Position numbers and translations under genes: made by a program
Source: Ruegeria sp. HKCCD7303
GTDB taxonomy: Bacteria; Pseudomonadota; Alphaproteobacteria; Rhodobacterales; Rhodobacteraceae
Length of the DNA: 64,000 nt
Direction: 5' to 3'
Assembly (NCBI RefSeq): GCF_013111185.1
Contig: NZ_WVRE01000001.1
Coordinates: forward strand, 806,001 to 870,000
Part shown: positions 6,831 through 14,626 of the stretch, in pieces
How positions within the stretch are numbered: the stretch's first letter is position 1
Layout of the letters: each line of letters starts with the position of its first letter
The notes under the pieces: model-generated
Database searches by the model: none
What the model was told of the DNA's origin: nothing
Seen by the model: only the letters and a program-made list of their open reading frames with translations

Positions 6831-7483
6831 ACCGCAATAGGCCTAGAACGCGTTGCAGTCCTCCTGATTGATCCGCCTTGGGTTGGAGGGCGAATAGCTG
6901 GCAGTGAGCTTTCTTGCTTTTTCGCCTACCCAAAAGAGCAGTTCAAATGACCGAAATCAATACGCTTGCCGCTCCTACAAACCCCGCCGCCGCAACTGAG
7001 CTGGCAAGTAGTATGCAAAAGATTTCCAATCCGCTGAGTTTCATTTTGTTTAACGCTCCCAGATTGGCTCGACATAGAGCAATTTAGGTCGCTCGCAAAT
7101 CGGGTGCAGATTTGGGCGCAAAAACCCGCTGTGTCGGCAGCACAAACCCGCTGAAGTAAAGCACCAAACATCTTACCCCGTGTTTGCCGATAGCACTTGG
7201 AACTTGACCTGTAGCCAAGCTGCATCACTCTAATGGGCTTTTACCTTGGCAAGTTACAAAGGAGGCTTCGGCAGTTCTCTGCCCTTCTCCACAAACTCAT
7301 TGTGAAACAGAGACTGTATCGCTTCTTTCTTCAGTCTTGAGCTATCCTTTTCTCCGTCCGGGCGCTGCTTGCGTTCACCATCGTTGAGATGAGCAATACG
7401 ACTTTCTTCGGAGTGAATCCTCCGAAGGGCAGTTAATAAATTCAGCACCAAATTCTTCCGCTCCCAATAGACATTCAAATCTT
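6831..7483. other. No supported gene
   Basis: ORFs on the minus strand at 6926-7228 and 7254-7478 lack ribosome binding sites and recognisable domains, and the second starts at a TTG within a predicted RNA stem edge. I see no repeats beyond the SNase remnant at the left end. The stretch probably contains decayed genes. Confidence 0.4.
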
Positions 7484-7561
7484 GTCGCTGCGGGCCCGAT
7501 CCGAGCCATGCAGGTGGCTAGGCTCAAGGATCACCTTCCGTGAGTGCCAACCCGCAGCGAC
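7484..7561. ncRNA. Candidate structured RNA closed by an 11-bp stem
   Basis: GTCGCTGCGGG (7484-7494) is perfectly complementary to CCCGCAGCGAC (7551-7561). Inside, GATCC (7498-7502) pairs with GGATC (7528-7532), stacked on GAGCC (7503-7507) with GGCTC (7521-7525), leaving a 13-base loop; TCAC-CTTCC-GTGA can form a competing small hairpin. The nested, almost loop-free architecture exceeds what a simple terminator needs, and no T run follows. The transcribed strand cannot be decided. No known RNA family is recognised. Confidence 0.4.
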
Positions 7562-7840
7562 ACGGCGGATGTAAGAGTTTCGTTTTGAGACGTAAGGGGG
7601 AACAAAGTGGGGTTTTCCGTCATCGTTTTGACTAGCTGGTCAAAAAATCTTTACGTCACTAACCTTTGCGTCGACTTCTTAATGGCTGTGATTTCTAAAG
7701 TGACGCCACGTCGCAGTAGGTGCACCCATGTGTCGGGATTAGAAAACGGACCTGCACTAATGGAAGCACGATGACAAGTGAGCGGATACCGAACACATCA
7801 GCCCCAAGGCGGGGCTTGCCAGGACGCCGTAGCGTTACAG
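7562..7840. other. Non-coding, inverted repeats
   Basis: Contains GACGTAA (7589-7595)/TTACGTC (7651-7657) enclosing a TTTTGAC/GTCAAAA hairpin (7626-7645), and AGCCCC/GGGGCT (7800-7816), which may terminate the leftward SH3 gene. No gene is supported. Confidence 0.4.
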
Positions 7841-8392
7841 TTAGTTTGATGCTCCCCTTCGCCTTGCAAGGTAGGACTTCAACCTTTGTTCTGACACGTC
7901 ACTGTCGTAGCATATCGGACTGTATCCACCCGGCTTAGACCAAGCGCTTCGCTTGCCACAACGTCGACCTGCCCTGTCTATGTTGTAGGGACATGGGCAA
8001 GAACCGGGATAAGCAGCGATGCTCTGGCTAATGATTGCCTTGCGGGCGGCTTGAATCTCACGTGTTGTCGGCGCTGCTATAGTCCTGCTTGTTGCCTTTG
8101 AGGGCTTCTTCTCTACCGGTGGGCTGCTTCGAGACAGATACTCGGATGACATCCAACCGCTTCCCAAAGACGACACAATCTCAGTCCAACCGCTTGCGTC
8201 AGAAACGTGACGAACACGAGCGCCCCGGTTCAATTGTCCAAGCTTTCGATGGTTGGTGCCGGGGCCAGCCCGTTGATTGACCCGATTACCGGTGACATAA
8301 AGGTAAACCGCTTGGTCGGCCTGTACAGATGCAGAGGGTTGCGAGCGTGGCGGCGAACTTTCCTTTTGGGAATTCCCAAGCCATGCAATCAA
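7841..8392 (-). CDS. SH3-domain protein, probably membrane-anchored; start uncertain
   Basis: The first standard start is a TTG at 8392 (183 residues). It holds a bacterial SH3 domain at about 28-88 (YVTGNRVNQRAGPGTNHRKLGQL, GWTEI, GWMSSEYL), a Lys/Pro/Ser linker and a C-terminal cysteine-rich segment (CPCPYN...RRCG...ICYDSD). The frame stays open upstream to 8428 and there encodes a hydrophobic anchor (HFIWIVAAVGLIAWLG), preceded by AAGAGGG at ideal spacing from an ATC codon at 8426-8428. The true start may be that non-canonical ATC, or the start codon has mutated. SH3 domains of this type bind cell-wall peptides. A 40-residue membrane protein precedes it on the same strand. Confidence 0.75.
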   Translation of the reverse strand: MIAWLGNSQKESSPPRSQPSASVQADQAVYLYVTGNRVNQRAGPGTNHRKLGQLNRGARVRHVSDASGWTEIVSSLGSGWMSSEYLSRSSPPVEKKPSKATSRTIAAPTTREIQAARKAIISQSIAAYPGSCPCPYNIDRAGRRCGKRSAWSKPGGYSPICYDSDVSEQRLKSYLARRRGASN

Positions 8393-8475
8393 GCCTACGG
8401 CGGCAACGATCCAAATGAAGTGTTTGATTTGTCGACCCTCTTACGGCGAGCGATGTGGGGCGCGTCCAGATTTGA

Positions 8476-8598
8476 CTAATCCGTGGCTGTGGTGGGGGCA
8501 AGTCCACCGGTTCCAGCAACATCGCCTGACCGCATCAAGGACAGAGCCAGCACAACAATAAGCGCAACAGCCGCAATGATGATAAGCGTCCTATTCAT
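8476..8598 (-). CDS. 40-residue single-span membrane protein
   Basis: A very short gene from ATG 8598 to TAG 8476. The product is MNRTLIIIAAVALIVVLALS, then a short Gly/Thr/Ala tail: one strong transmembrane helix with a basic N-terminus. A GGATAGAG ribosome binding site precedes the ATG. It ends 34 bases before the SH3 gene's ribosome binding site, so the two are probably co-transcribed. Function unknown; small holin-like or signalling peptides look similar, but nothing proves this. Confidence 0.55.
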   Translation of the reverse strand: MNRTLIIIAAVALIVVLALSLMRSGDVAGTGGLAPTTATD

Positions 8599-8648
8599 CT
8601 CTATCCACCCTTGCAGAGAGGTGTCCTATAGCCATCGCCGCGCGGGGT

Positions 8649-8822
8649 TTAAGCAACCCCCTGCGTATCTGATGTTGAGTTGGGTAGCTGTTCGAATTGC
8701 TCCACTGCCGACAGGTACTCCGCCAGTTGCCGACCTTCTTCGGTATCCGGTTCAGAACCCCACAGGTACTCGATTTCCCGGAGCGCGGCGCGGTACTCGG
8801 TCGGGGTGCGAACGATTGGCAT
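8649..8822 (-). CDS. HigA-like N-terminal mini-protein (possible orphan antitoxin fragment)
   Basis: A 57-residue protein (MPIVRTPTEYRAALREIEYL, then WGSEPDTEEGRQLAEYLSAVEQFE). This matches the N-terminal helical part of HigA-type antitoxins (COG5499: 'RTExDYExALxxIExLxxAEPGTPEGDxLexLxxLVExYE'). The usual helix-turn-helix C-terminal domain is absent and the protein ends after the helix pair. A GAGG ribosome binding site lies 8 bases before the ATG, so it seems expressed. No HigB-like toxin gene is seen nearby. It could be a truncated relic or a stand-alone adaptor. Confidence 0.6.
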   Translation of the reverse strand: MPIVRTPTEYRAALREIEYLWGSEPDTEEGRQLAEYLSAVEQFEQLPNSTSDTQGVA

Positions 8823-9499
8823 AGTAGAACCTCAAGGCATAAATCAATGTGAGACTTCATACCTGAACGAGCGCGATTCTGACAGGCTTTTCGCAGTCAA
8901 TTAGCCATCTGCGCTACCAACAGTGCAGGTAGTCGTTTTGCCACACGGTGTAGAAAACCGCCAGATGTAGTCGGCCAACCACAAATTGAGGACGACCTAT
9001 ATGTGGGTGCGCTAATAGTATCCAGCTTTGGAGGGACCCTTGTATAGCAGGTGTAGCAGATGTAGCAGGGGGTTTCGCTCAAAATTGAGATTTTCGGATC
9101 GATCCGACAATTCATGCCTGAATGCATGCATCAAAAGCGCCGGATTCATGCCAACCCCCAAAGGCCGATGAATACGACGCTGCGCAGGAGCGGGGTGACG
9201 TGCAAAAGGCTGGTCGGGACCGAATGAGTATCAAATCGGTATCTTTCCATAGAGCGCATTGGACCTGTGCGTCCCCTCGGAGGGAAACTAAATTTTCTCA
9301 GAACCCACCAGGCAGATGAAAAGGACGCGCTTACCACAAGCGCGCCCAGTCCACAGGGAGGAAAATAAAAAACCGCGCTCTAAACCGAACATGTGCGCTG
9401 TCTCATCTAACTGTATGTATCTACAGATTTGGCGTGCGTGTCAGTGAACTCGGTCACAACTCTGTATGGTATGGCCGTCATGTTCAGGAGGTAAAACAG
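8823..9499. other. No supported gene; possible coding relics
   Basis: Nothing intact is recognisable. At 9131-9230 the + strand reads ADEYDAAQERGDVQ, a phrase typical of small regulatory or replication proteins of integrated elements, but the frame is short and unsupported. A three-unit 9-bp tandem repeat lies at 9043-9069. Confidence 0.35.
9043..9069. repeat. Three tandem 9-bp units (TGTAGCAGR)
   Basis: TATAGCAGG, TGTAGCAGA, TGTAGCAGG in direct succession. On the minus strand, in a possible frame, the units give repeated Cys-Tyr-Thr/Ile. The multiple-of-three period suggests a coding relic. Confidence 0.6.
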
Positions 9500-9850
9500 A
9501 TGACCAAGCTTCTGACCATCGAAGGGGCTGGCGAAGTGCTGAATGCCCCCTACCCGAACCAATTCACCATCCGGGCCAAGCTGCCTACAGGTGCAGAGAC
9601 TGAGCTATCCAAGATTGTGAATGGCCACGGAGACTGGATGGTCTACGGCCATGCATGTCCAGACGGGCAGGTAATAGATAGTTGGTGGCTGATTGACTTA
9701 CGGGCGTTCAGAGCGGCGCTGATAAGGCACAGGACGACCGGCACACACCTGCTCATGGGCAACAAGCGCAACGCTGATGGCACGTGCTTCAAATGGTTCG
9801 ATATTAGGTCGTTTCCGACCGATCCGCCGTTGGTGGTGGCACGGAGGTAA
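9500..9850 (+). CDS. Hypothetical protein of the integrated element
   Basis: A 116-residue protein from ATG 9500 (MTKLLTIEGAGEVLNAPYPN), preceded by a strong AGGAGG 8 bases upstream; longer starts in frame lack such a site. The second half has DWMVYGHACPDG, WWLIDLRAFRAALIRHR and a positively charged C-terminus. The compact alpha/beta layout with DxR and K residues recalls small nucleic-acid enzymes of mobile elements, but I cannot assign a family. It stands alone between a 677-base non-coding stretch and the Fic gene. Confidence 0.7.
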   Translation: MTKLLTIEGAGEVLNAPYPNQFTIRAKLPTGAETELSKIVNGHGDWMVYGHACPDGQVIDSWWLIDLRAFRAALIRHRTTGTHLLMGNKRNADGTCFKWFDIRSFPTDPPLVVARR

Positions 9851-9996
9851 AGCACCACATTCTTATTTCAGTTGAGATTCACATGGCACCAATCTGCGCT
9901 CCATACTCAAGTGGCACTTGATTATAGGCATCAATGCTGGCAGCTAGTGAATCCAAACTTGATTAAAACAATCTTGCTAAGAAAGAACCGTCGAAG

Positions 9997-11136
9997 ATGT
10001 CGCGACAATCTGGGCGTTATATACAACAAATTGAAGGTTACTCAGCATTTGTACCATTTGACCTACCTCCTGAACCACCAGTTGAATTCGATGATGAGAT
10101 GCAGGGGCTGCTCTCTCGAGCAGATAGGGCGTTAGGAAGACTTGACGGTTCAATTCAATCACTGCCGAATCCAGATTTGTTTGTTTTTATGTATGTCCGA
10201 AAGGAGGCTGTGCTTTCATCCCAGATTGAAGGCACCCAGGCGTCCTTGGGGGACATTCTAGAAGTAGAAGCAGAAATTTTTGACCCTACTAGGCCCAACG
10301 ATACGGAGGAGATTCTAAACTACGTAAAGGCAATGAATTACGGTCTAAAGCGCCTTGACGAACTGCCAATGTCTCTCCGTCTCATACGAGAAATCCACGC
10401 GCGATTAATGCAAGGAGTGCGAGGGCAGCACGCTACGCCAGGGGACTTCAGAAAGACGCAGAATTGGATCGGCCCTGAAGGAGCGACGCTCAAAAACGCA
10501 ACGTTTGTTCCTCCACCCCCCTCAGAACTCTCCCGACTACTCGGCAACTTGGAGACTTACTTCCACGAAAAAAGCTCTACTCCACTTCTAATCCGTGTTG
10601 GATTGATCCACGCTCATTTCGAAACTCTTCACCCCTTTCTCGACGGCAACGGAAGGATGGGGCGGTTGCTAATTGCTTTCACTCTGTGCGAGCAGGAAGT
10701 TCTCTTACGTCCTGTACTGTATTTGTCTCACTACTTGAAAAGGAACAGAGCCGAGTATTACGACCGGTTACAAGCCGTTCGAACTGCAGGTGATTGGGAG
10801 GGTTGGCTAAAGTTCTTTTTGAAAGGCGTGGCTCAAGTAGCGAATGAAGCTACCGAAACAGCTCGTGACATTGTTCAAATGCGAGAAGCTCATCGACAGA
10901 TGATTATCGACGACCTTGGACGCGGTGCTGCTAACGGTCTAAAGCTTTTGGAGTCCCTTTATCTCCGCCCAATTTTCAAAGTCAACAATGTCGCCGAACT
11001 CCTAGAGATATCGCCGCAGGCGGCAAACAGCATTACGGACCGTTTCCTTGGAATGGGATTAGTTACAGAGACAACAGGCCAAAAAAGAAATCGCGTTTTC
11101 AGGTACGATCCCTACGTGGCTCTCTTTGCGGATTAG
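9997..11136 (+). CDS. Fic family protein (AMPylase-type)
   Basis: A 379-residue Fic/DOC-type protein that would transfer AMP or a related nucleotide group to a target hydroxyl. The catalytic motif HPFLDGNGRMGR is at 212-223, with His212 as the base. An N-terminal inhibitory motif SSQIEG (74-79; Ser74 and Glu78) matches the (S/T)xxxE(G/N) autoinhibition helix of Fic proteins that carry it before the Fic core. The C-terminal 70 residues look like a winged helix (NVAELLEISPQAANSITDRFLGMGLV). It is the last gene of the accessory region before tRNA-Lys and has no antitoxin partner gene, as expected for an intramolecularly inhibited Fic. Such genes often travel on islands. Confidence 0.95.
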   Translation: MSRQSGRYIQQIEGYSAFVPFDLPPEPPVEFDDEMQGLLSRADRALGRLDGSIQSLPNPDLFVFMYVRKEAVLSSQIEGTQASLGDILEVEAEIFDPTRPNDTEEILNYVKAMNYGLKRLDELPMSLRLIREIHARLMQGVRGQHATPGDFRKTQNWIGPEGATLKNATFVPPPPSELSRLLGNLETYFHEKSSTPLLIRVGLIHAHFETLHPFLDGNGRMGRLLIAFTLCEQEVLLRPVLYLSHYLKRNRAEYYDRLQAVRTAGDWEGWLKFFLKGVAQVANEATETARDIVQMREAHRQMIIDDLGRGAANGLKLLESLYLRPIFKVNNVAELLEISPQAANSITDRFLGMGLVTETTGQKRNRVFRYDPYVALFAD

Positions 11137-11188
11137 AACGTAACTCAAAAACTAGTAAGGTAGGCCGCATTTGGTGTAAACGCTTACC

Positions 11189-11210
11189 ATTTGTCCCCCA
11201 TTTGTCCCCC
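11189..11210 (+). repeat. Exact tandem 11-bp repeat ATTTGTCCCCC
   Basis: Two perfect adjacent copies 80 bases from the 3' end of tRNA-Lys, on the side where an element inserted in the tRNA 3' end would lie. Repeated short words at such junctions are typical of integrase arm-type sites. This supports, but does not prove, an attachment site here. Confidence 0.7.
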
Positions 11211-11289
11211 AACAGCACGACGTGGCGCAGTGTAGACCGAGCTGATCGAGCGACGCGCCCGATAACACATTGGTTTTTATCAGAAAAAG

Positions 11290-11365
11290 TGGTGAGCCGT
11301 GCAGGATTCGAACCTGCGACCCACTGATTAAAAGTCAGTTGCTCTACCAACTGAGCTAACGGCCC
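11290..11365 (-). tRNA. tRNA-Lys (anticodon TTT)
   Basis: A 76-base cloverleaf including an encoded CCA. The reverse strand starts GGGCCGTTAGCTCAGTTGG, the anticodon loop is CTTTTAA (anticodon UUU), and the T loop is GGTTCGAATCC. Its 3' end points left toward the accessory region, making it a plausible integration target. No second copy of the tRNA 3' end is visible further left in this window. Confidence 0.97.
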
Positions 11366-11585
11366 ACTCTTTTGCTGGATCTTCCTGATCCGTGGCGCTC
11401 TTTAAGACAAATCCCTGATCGGGTTCAAGCCCTTATTTTGCGCCTCGTTTCACCGATACATCTTATGTTTCCGGCGACCCGATAGGCGGCCTAATTAGGC
11501 AGGTGTCGCAGGGGGGTCAACCCCTTTTTTCACGATTCTGCGCAACAGGGTGGATTCATGTTCGGACCGGGGTTATATCGCCGCC

Positions 11586-12419
11586 ATGCAACAGAGACTC
11601 GATACCGGTTTGCCCTTCATGAAGATGCACGGGCTGGGAAATGACTTTGTCATCGTGGATGCGCGCGGGTGCGATTCCCAGATTACACCGGCTCTCGCAA
11701 AGGGAATCGGCCATCGGCAGTTTGGGGTGGGTTTCGACCAATTGGCTGTAATCGAAAACGGCCAGGCGGACGCACATCTGGTCTTCTACAATTCAGACGG
11801 ATCTACCTCGGCCGCATGTGGCAATGCAACACGCTGCATCGCGCGGTTTCTGATGGATGAGACCGGAAAGTCCGAATTGGCCCTGACAACCGAACGCGGT
11901 GCCCTCTTTGCAAAAGATGTCGGCAATGGTCTGACCTCGGTGAATATGGGACAGCCTCAACTGGACTGGCAGGACATACCGCTGGCGGAGGAGATGGACA
12001 CGCTGGAGTTGCCGATCGAAGGTGCGCCTACGGCAACTGGTATGGGCAATCCGCATTGCACCTTCTTTGTCGAAGACGCCGAGGCAATTCCGCTGAACGA
12101 GTTTGGCGCGCGTTACGAACACCATCCACTCTACCCAGAGCGCACCAACGTTCAGGTCGCACAGGTGACTGGCCCGGACAATATCCGTATGCGCGTCTGG
12201 GAGCGTGGCGTGGGGATCACATTGGCATCTGGCTCATCCTCCTGCGCGACGGCGGTTGCAGCCGCAAGACGCGGTCTCACGGGGCGCAAAGTTCAGATCG
12301 AGCTGGATGGCGGCACGATCTGGATCGACTGGCGCGAGGATGGAGTCTGGATGACCGGCCCGACAGCGCATGTCTTCTCGGGCACGCTCACCCCTGAGTT
12401 CTTGGGGACTTTGGGATGA
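11586..12419 (+). CDS. dapF: Diaminopimelate epimerase
   Basis: A 277-residue DapF that interconverts LL- and meso-diaminopimelate for lysine and peptidoglycan synthesis in the cytoplasm. Catalytic Cys78 (SAACGNATRC) and Cys220 (SGSSSCATAV) are present, as is the N-terminal KMHGLGNDFVIVD signature. ATG 11586 is preferred to an upstream GTG because it places the family N-terminus (MQQ...FMKMHGLGN) near the start. Its stop overlaps the mtaB start by 4 bases (ATGA), so the two genes are coupled. Confidence 0.96.
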   Translation: MQQRLDTGLPFMKMHGLGNDFVIVDARGCDSQITPALAKGIGHRQFGVGFDQLAVIENGQADAHLVFYNSDGSTSAACGNATRCIARFLMDETGKSELALTTERGALFAKDVGNGLTSVNMGQPQLDWQDIPLAEEMDTLELPIEGAPTATGMGNPHCTFFVEDAEAIPLNEFGARYEHHPLYPERTNVQVAQVTGPDNIRMRVWERGVGITLASGSSSCATAVAAARRGLTGRKVQIELDGGTIWIDWREDGVWMTGPTAHVFSGTLTPEFLGTLG

Positions 12420-13672
12420 ACCTGCCCAAGTTCACCACTTTGGGCTGCCGCCTGAACGCCTATGAGACCGAGGCAATGAAAGAGCTGTCACAGCAGGCAG
12501 GTCTGACCGATGCTGTGGTGGTGAACACATGCGCGGTGACGGCTGAGGCTGTCCGCAAAGCCCGGCAAGAGATCCGCAAATTGCGGCGCGAAAACCCCAA
12601 CGCCCGTCTGATCGTCACCGGATGCGCCGCCCAAACTGAACCCGAGACCTTTGCCCAAATGGAAGAGGTCGATGCGGTCATCGGCAATACCGAGAAAATG
12701 CAGCCCGCAACCTGGAAAGGCATGGCCGCCGATTTCATTGGCGAGACCGAGGCCGTTCAGGTTGATGACATCATGTCCGTGACCGAAACGGCGGGCCACC
12801 TGATCGACGGCTTTGGCACACGCTCACGCGCCTATGTGCAGGTTCAAAACGGCTGTGATCACCGCTGCACCTTCTGCATCATCCCCTATGGCCGCGGCAA
12901 CTCTCGCAGCGTCCCTGCGGGCGTTGTTGTGGATCAGATCAAGCGGCTTGTGGACAAGGGCTACAACGAAGTGGTTCTGACTGGGGTCGATCTGACCTCG
13001 TGGGGGGCCGACCTGCCCGCAGAACCCAGGCTTGGCGATCTAGTGATGCGCATCCTCACACTGGTGCCAGACCTGCCGCGCCTTCGGATCAGTTCAATCG
13101 ATTCGATCGAGGTCGACGAAAACCTGATGCAAGCCATCGCGACCGAGCCGCGCCTGATGCCGCACCTGCACCTGTCGCTTCAGCACGGGGACGACCTGAT
13201 TCTGAAACGGATGAAACGCCGCCACCTGCGTGACGACGCGATCCGATTTACCGAAGACGCCCGAAGGCTGCGTCCTGACATGACGTTTGGTGCCGATATT
13301 ATCGCGGGGTTTCCTACAGAATCCGAAGAGCATTTCGAAAACTCGCTCAGGCTGGTCAAAGACTGCAATCTCACGTGGCTGCACGTCTTCCCATACTCCA
13401 AGCGTGACGGCACGCCTGCCGCACGAATCCCGCAGCAAATCAATGGAACGGTGATTAAAGACCGCGCGGCCCGACTGCGCGCGGCCGGGGATGCTCAGGT
13501 CTCAAAGCACCTATCGGAACAGATCGGCAAAACCCATCACATCCTGATGGAAAACCCCCATATGGGCCGGACCGAGCAGTTCACCGAAGTGTCCTTCACC
13601 ACGCCTCAGTCCGAAGGTCAGATCGTAACGGCTGCGATCACTGGACAAACTGCAGATCAACTCATCGTCTGA
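12416..13672 (+). CDS. mtaB: tRNA t6A37 methylthiotransferase MtaB
   Basis: A 418-residue radical-SAM methylthiotransferase that converts t6A37 to ms2t6A37 in tRNA. The N-terminal UPF0004 domain has its three cluster cysteines (TLGCRLNAYE, VNTCAV, VTGCAAQ), followed by the radical-SAM CxxxCxxC (GCDHRCTFCIIPYG). The 'GCRLN' and 'CAVTAEA' forms are typical of MtaB rather than MiaB or RimO. A C-terminal TRAM-like part follows. It overlaps dapF by 4 bases and is followed by a hairpin terminator. Confidence 0.95.
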   Translation: MNLPKFTTLGCRLNAYETEAMKELSQQAGLTDAVVVNTCAVTAEAVRKARQEIRKLRRENPNARLIVTGCAAQTEPETFAQMEEVDAVIGNTEKMQPATWKGMAADFIGETEAVQVDDIMSVTETAGHLIDGFGTRSRAYVQVQNGCDHRCTFCIIPYGRGNSRSVPAGVVVDQIKRLVDKGYNEVVLTGVDLTSWGADLPAEPRLGDLVMRILTLVPDLPRLRISSIDSIEVDENLMQAIATEPRLMPHLHLSLQHGDDLILKRMKRRHLRDDAIRFTEDARRLRPDMTFGADIIAGFPTESEEHFENSLRLVKDCNLTWLHVFPYSKRDGTPAARIPQQINGTVIKDRAARLRAAGDAQVSKHLSEQIGKTHHILMENPHMGRTEQFTEVSFTTPQSEGQIVTAAITGQTADQLIV

Positions 13673-13679
13673 TCCGCCC

Positions 13680-13745
13680 TTCATCTGGCTCAAAATACCT
13701 CGGGGATGAATTGGCCAAAGGCCAAGAAGGGGCTGGCCCCTTTTT
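13680..13745 (+). repeat. Intergenic two-hairpin repeat, copy 1 (terminator after mtaB)
   Basis: A CATCTGGCT...AAATACC leader, then hairpin TTGGCC-AAA-GGCCAA (13711-13725), then AAGGGGC/GCCCCTT with a T run (13727-13745). The second hairpin looks like a Rho-independent terminator for mtaB. The same leader plus two-hairpin layout recurs at 19560-19617 with different, still complementary stems, and the leader recurs at 29054-29074 on the other strand. Confidence 0.7.
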
Positions 13746-13761
13746 AGCTAGTTCGCAAAGA

Positions 13762-13793
13762 AAACCCCCGCAACCGGGTGGGCGCGGGGGTTT
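13762..13793 (-). terminator. Terminator of petABC
   Basis: AAACCCCCGC (13762-13771) and GCGGGGGTTT (13784-13793) form a 10-bp GC-rich stem 24 bases beyond the petC stop, followed on the minus strand by TTTTC. Confidence 0.85.
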
Positions 13794-13816
13794 CGATTTC
13801 TAATTCCGAAAAAGGA

Positions 13817-14608
13817 TCAATCCTCTGGACGGAGCTTGCCCTTGTGTGGTGCCCAGAGGCGCTTGTTCACCAGATACAGCAGGACTGACAGAATAGACAG
13901 GAAGATTACGCCAACAAAACCGGCGTTCTTGCGATCCATCAGCTTGGGCTCAGCCGCCCACATCAGGAAGGCCGCAACGTCTTCCGACATATGCTCGACC
14001 GAGTTCGAGTGACCATCAGCAAACTCAACCTGTTCATCTGCCAGTGGCGGGCCCATCGAAATCCAGCCGCCCGGGAAAGCGGTGTTTTCGTACAGGATGG
14101 TGCCTGCCTCTTCCTTTTCCTTGCCGGTGTAGCCATCCAGCAGCGAGGCGATGTATTCCGCGCCGCCCATGCCTTTGACCAGCTGGTTGATGCCCAACCC
14201 GTAAGGGCCGTGGAAACCCGCGCGGGCTTTGGCCATCAGGCTTAGGTCCGGTGCGCCGACGGCAGTATTGGCCGGGAAGTGATCGGTCGGGATCGCCGGG
14301 CGGAAATCGTCCAACTCAGGATCGAAAACTTCAAAATTGTCCGCCGCATAGGTGATGACCTGCTCTTCGTTGTAGCCCAGCGCTTCCAGATCACGCAGGG
14401 GAACATATTGCAGGCCGTGGCAGGCTGCGCAAACCTCGGTATAGATTTGCAGACCGCGTTGCAGCTGGTTTTGATCCCAGGTGCCAAACGGACCTTCGAA
14501 CGAAAAGGCGAAATCTTCGATATGCTGATCGCCACCACCTGCCGCAAAAGATGCAGCAGGGGTCAGGGCCAGAGCAAACGCAGCGCCGATTGCAAGTTTC
14601 TTGAACAT
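13817..14608 (-). CDS. petC: Cytochrome c1 of the bc1 complex
   Basis: A 263-residue cytochrome c1. A signal peptide (to about residue 22) exports it to the periplasm. Haem c attaches at Cys60-Ala-Ala-Cys63-His64, and the sixth ligand Met lies in [12 protein letters not shown]-terminal helix ([17 protein letters not shown]) anchors it in the membrane, with a basic cytoplasmic tail. It passes electrons from the Rieske centre to soluble or membrane cytochrome c. It is the last gene of petABC, 18 bases after petB, and a strong terminator follows. Confidence 0.97.
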   Translation of the reverse strand: MFKKLAIGAAFALALTPAASFAAGGGDQHIEDFAFSFEGPFGTWDQNQLQRGLQIYTEVCAACHGLQYVPLRDLEALGYNEEQVITYAADNFEVFDPELDDFRPAIPTDHFPANTAVGAPDLSLMAKARAGFHGPYGLGINQLVKGMGGAEYIASLLDGYTGKEKEEAGTILYENTAFPGGWISMGPPLADEQVEFADGHSNSVEHMSEDVAAFLMWAAEPKLMDRKNAGFVGVIFLSILSVLLYLVNKRLWAPHKGKLRPED

Positions 14609-14626
14609 GGTATCCGGTCCCTCTTC

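Noticed and set aside
6926..7478. Two minus-strand ORFs of 100 and 74 codons
   Set aside because: No ribosome binding site, unusual amino-acid makeup, the second starts at TTG next to the RNA stem; no family resemblance.
7484..7561. Retron-type or integron attC element
   Set aside because: No reverse transcriptase or integron integrase is present, and the core motifs of attC sites are absent.
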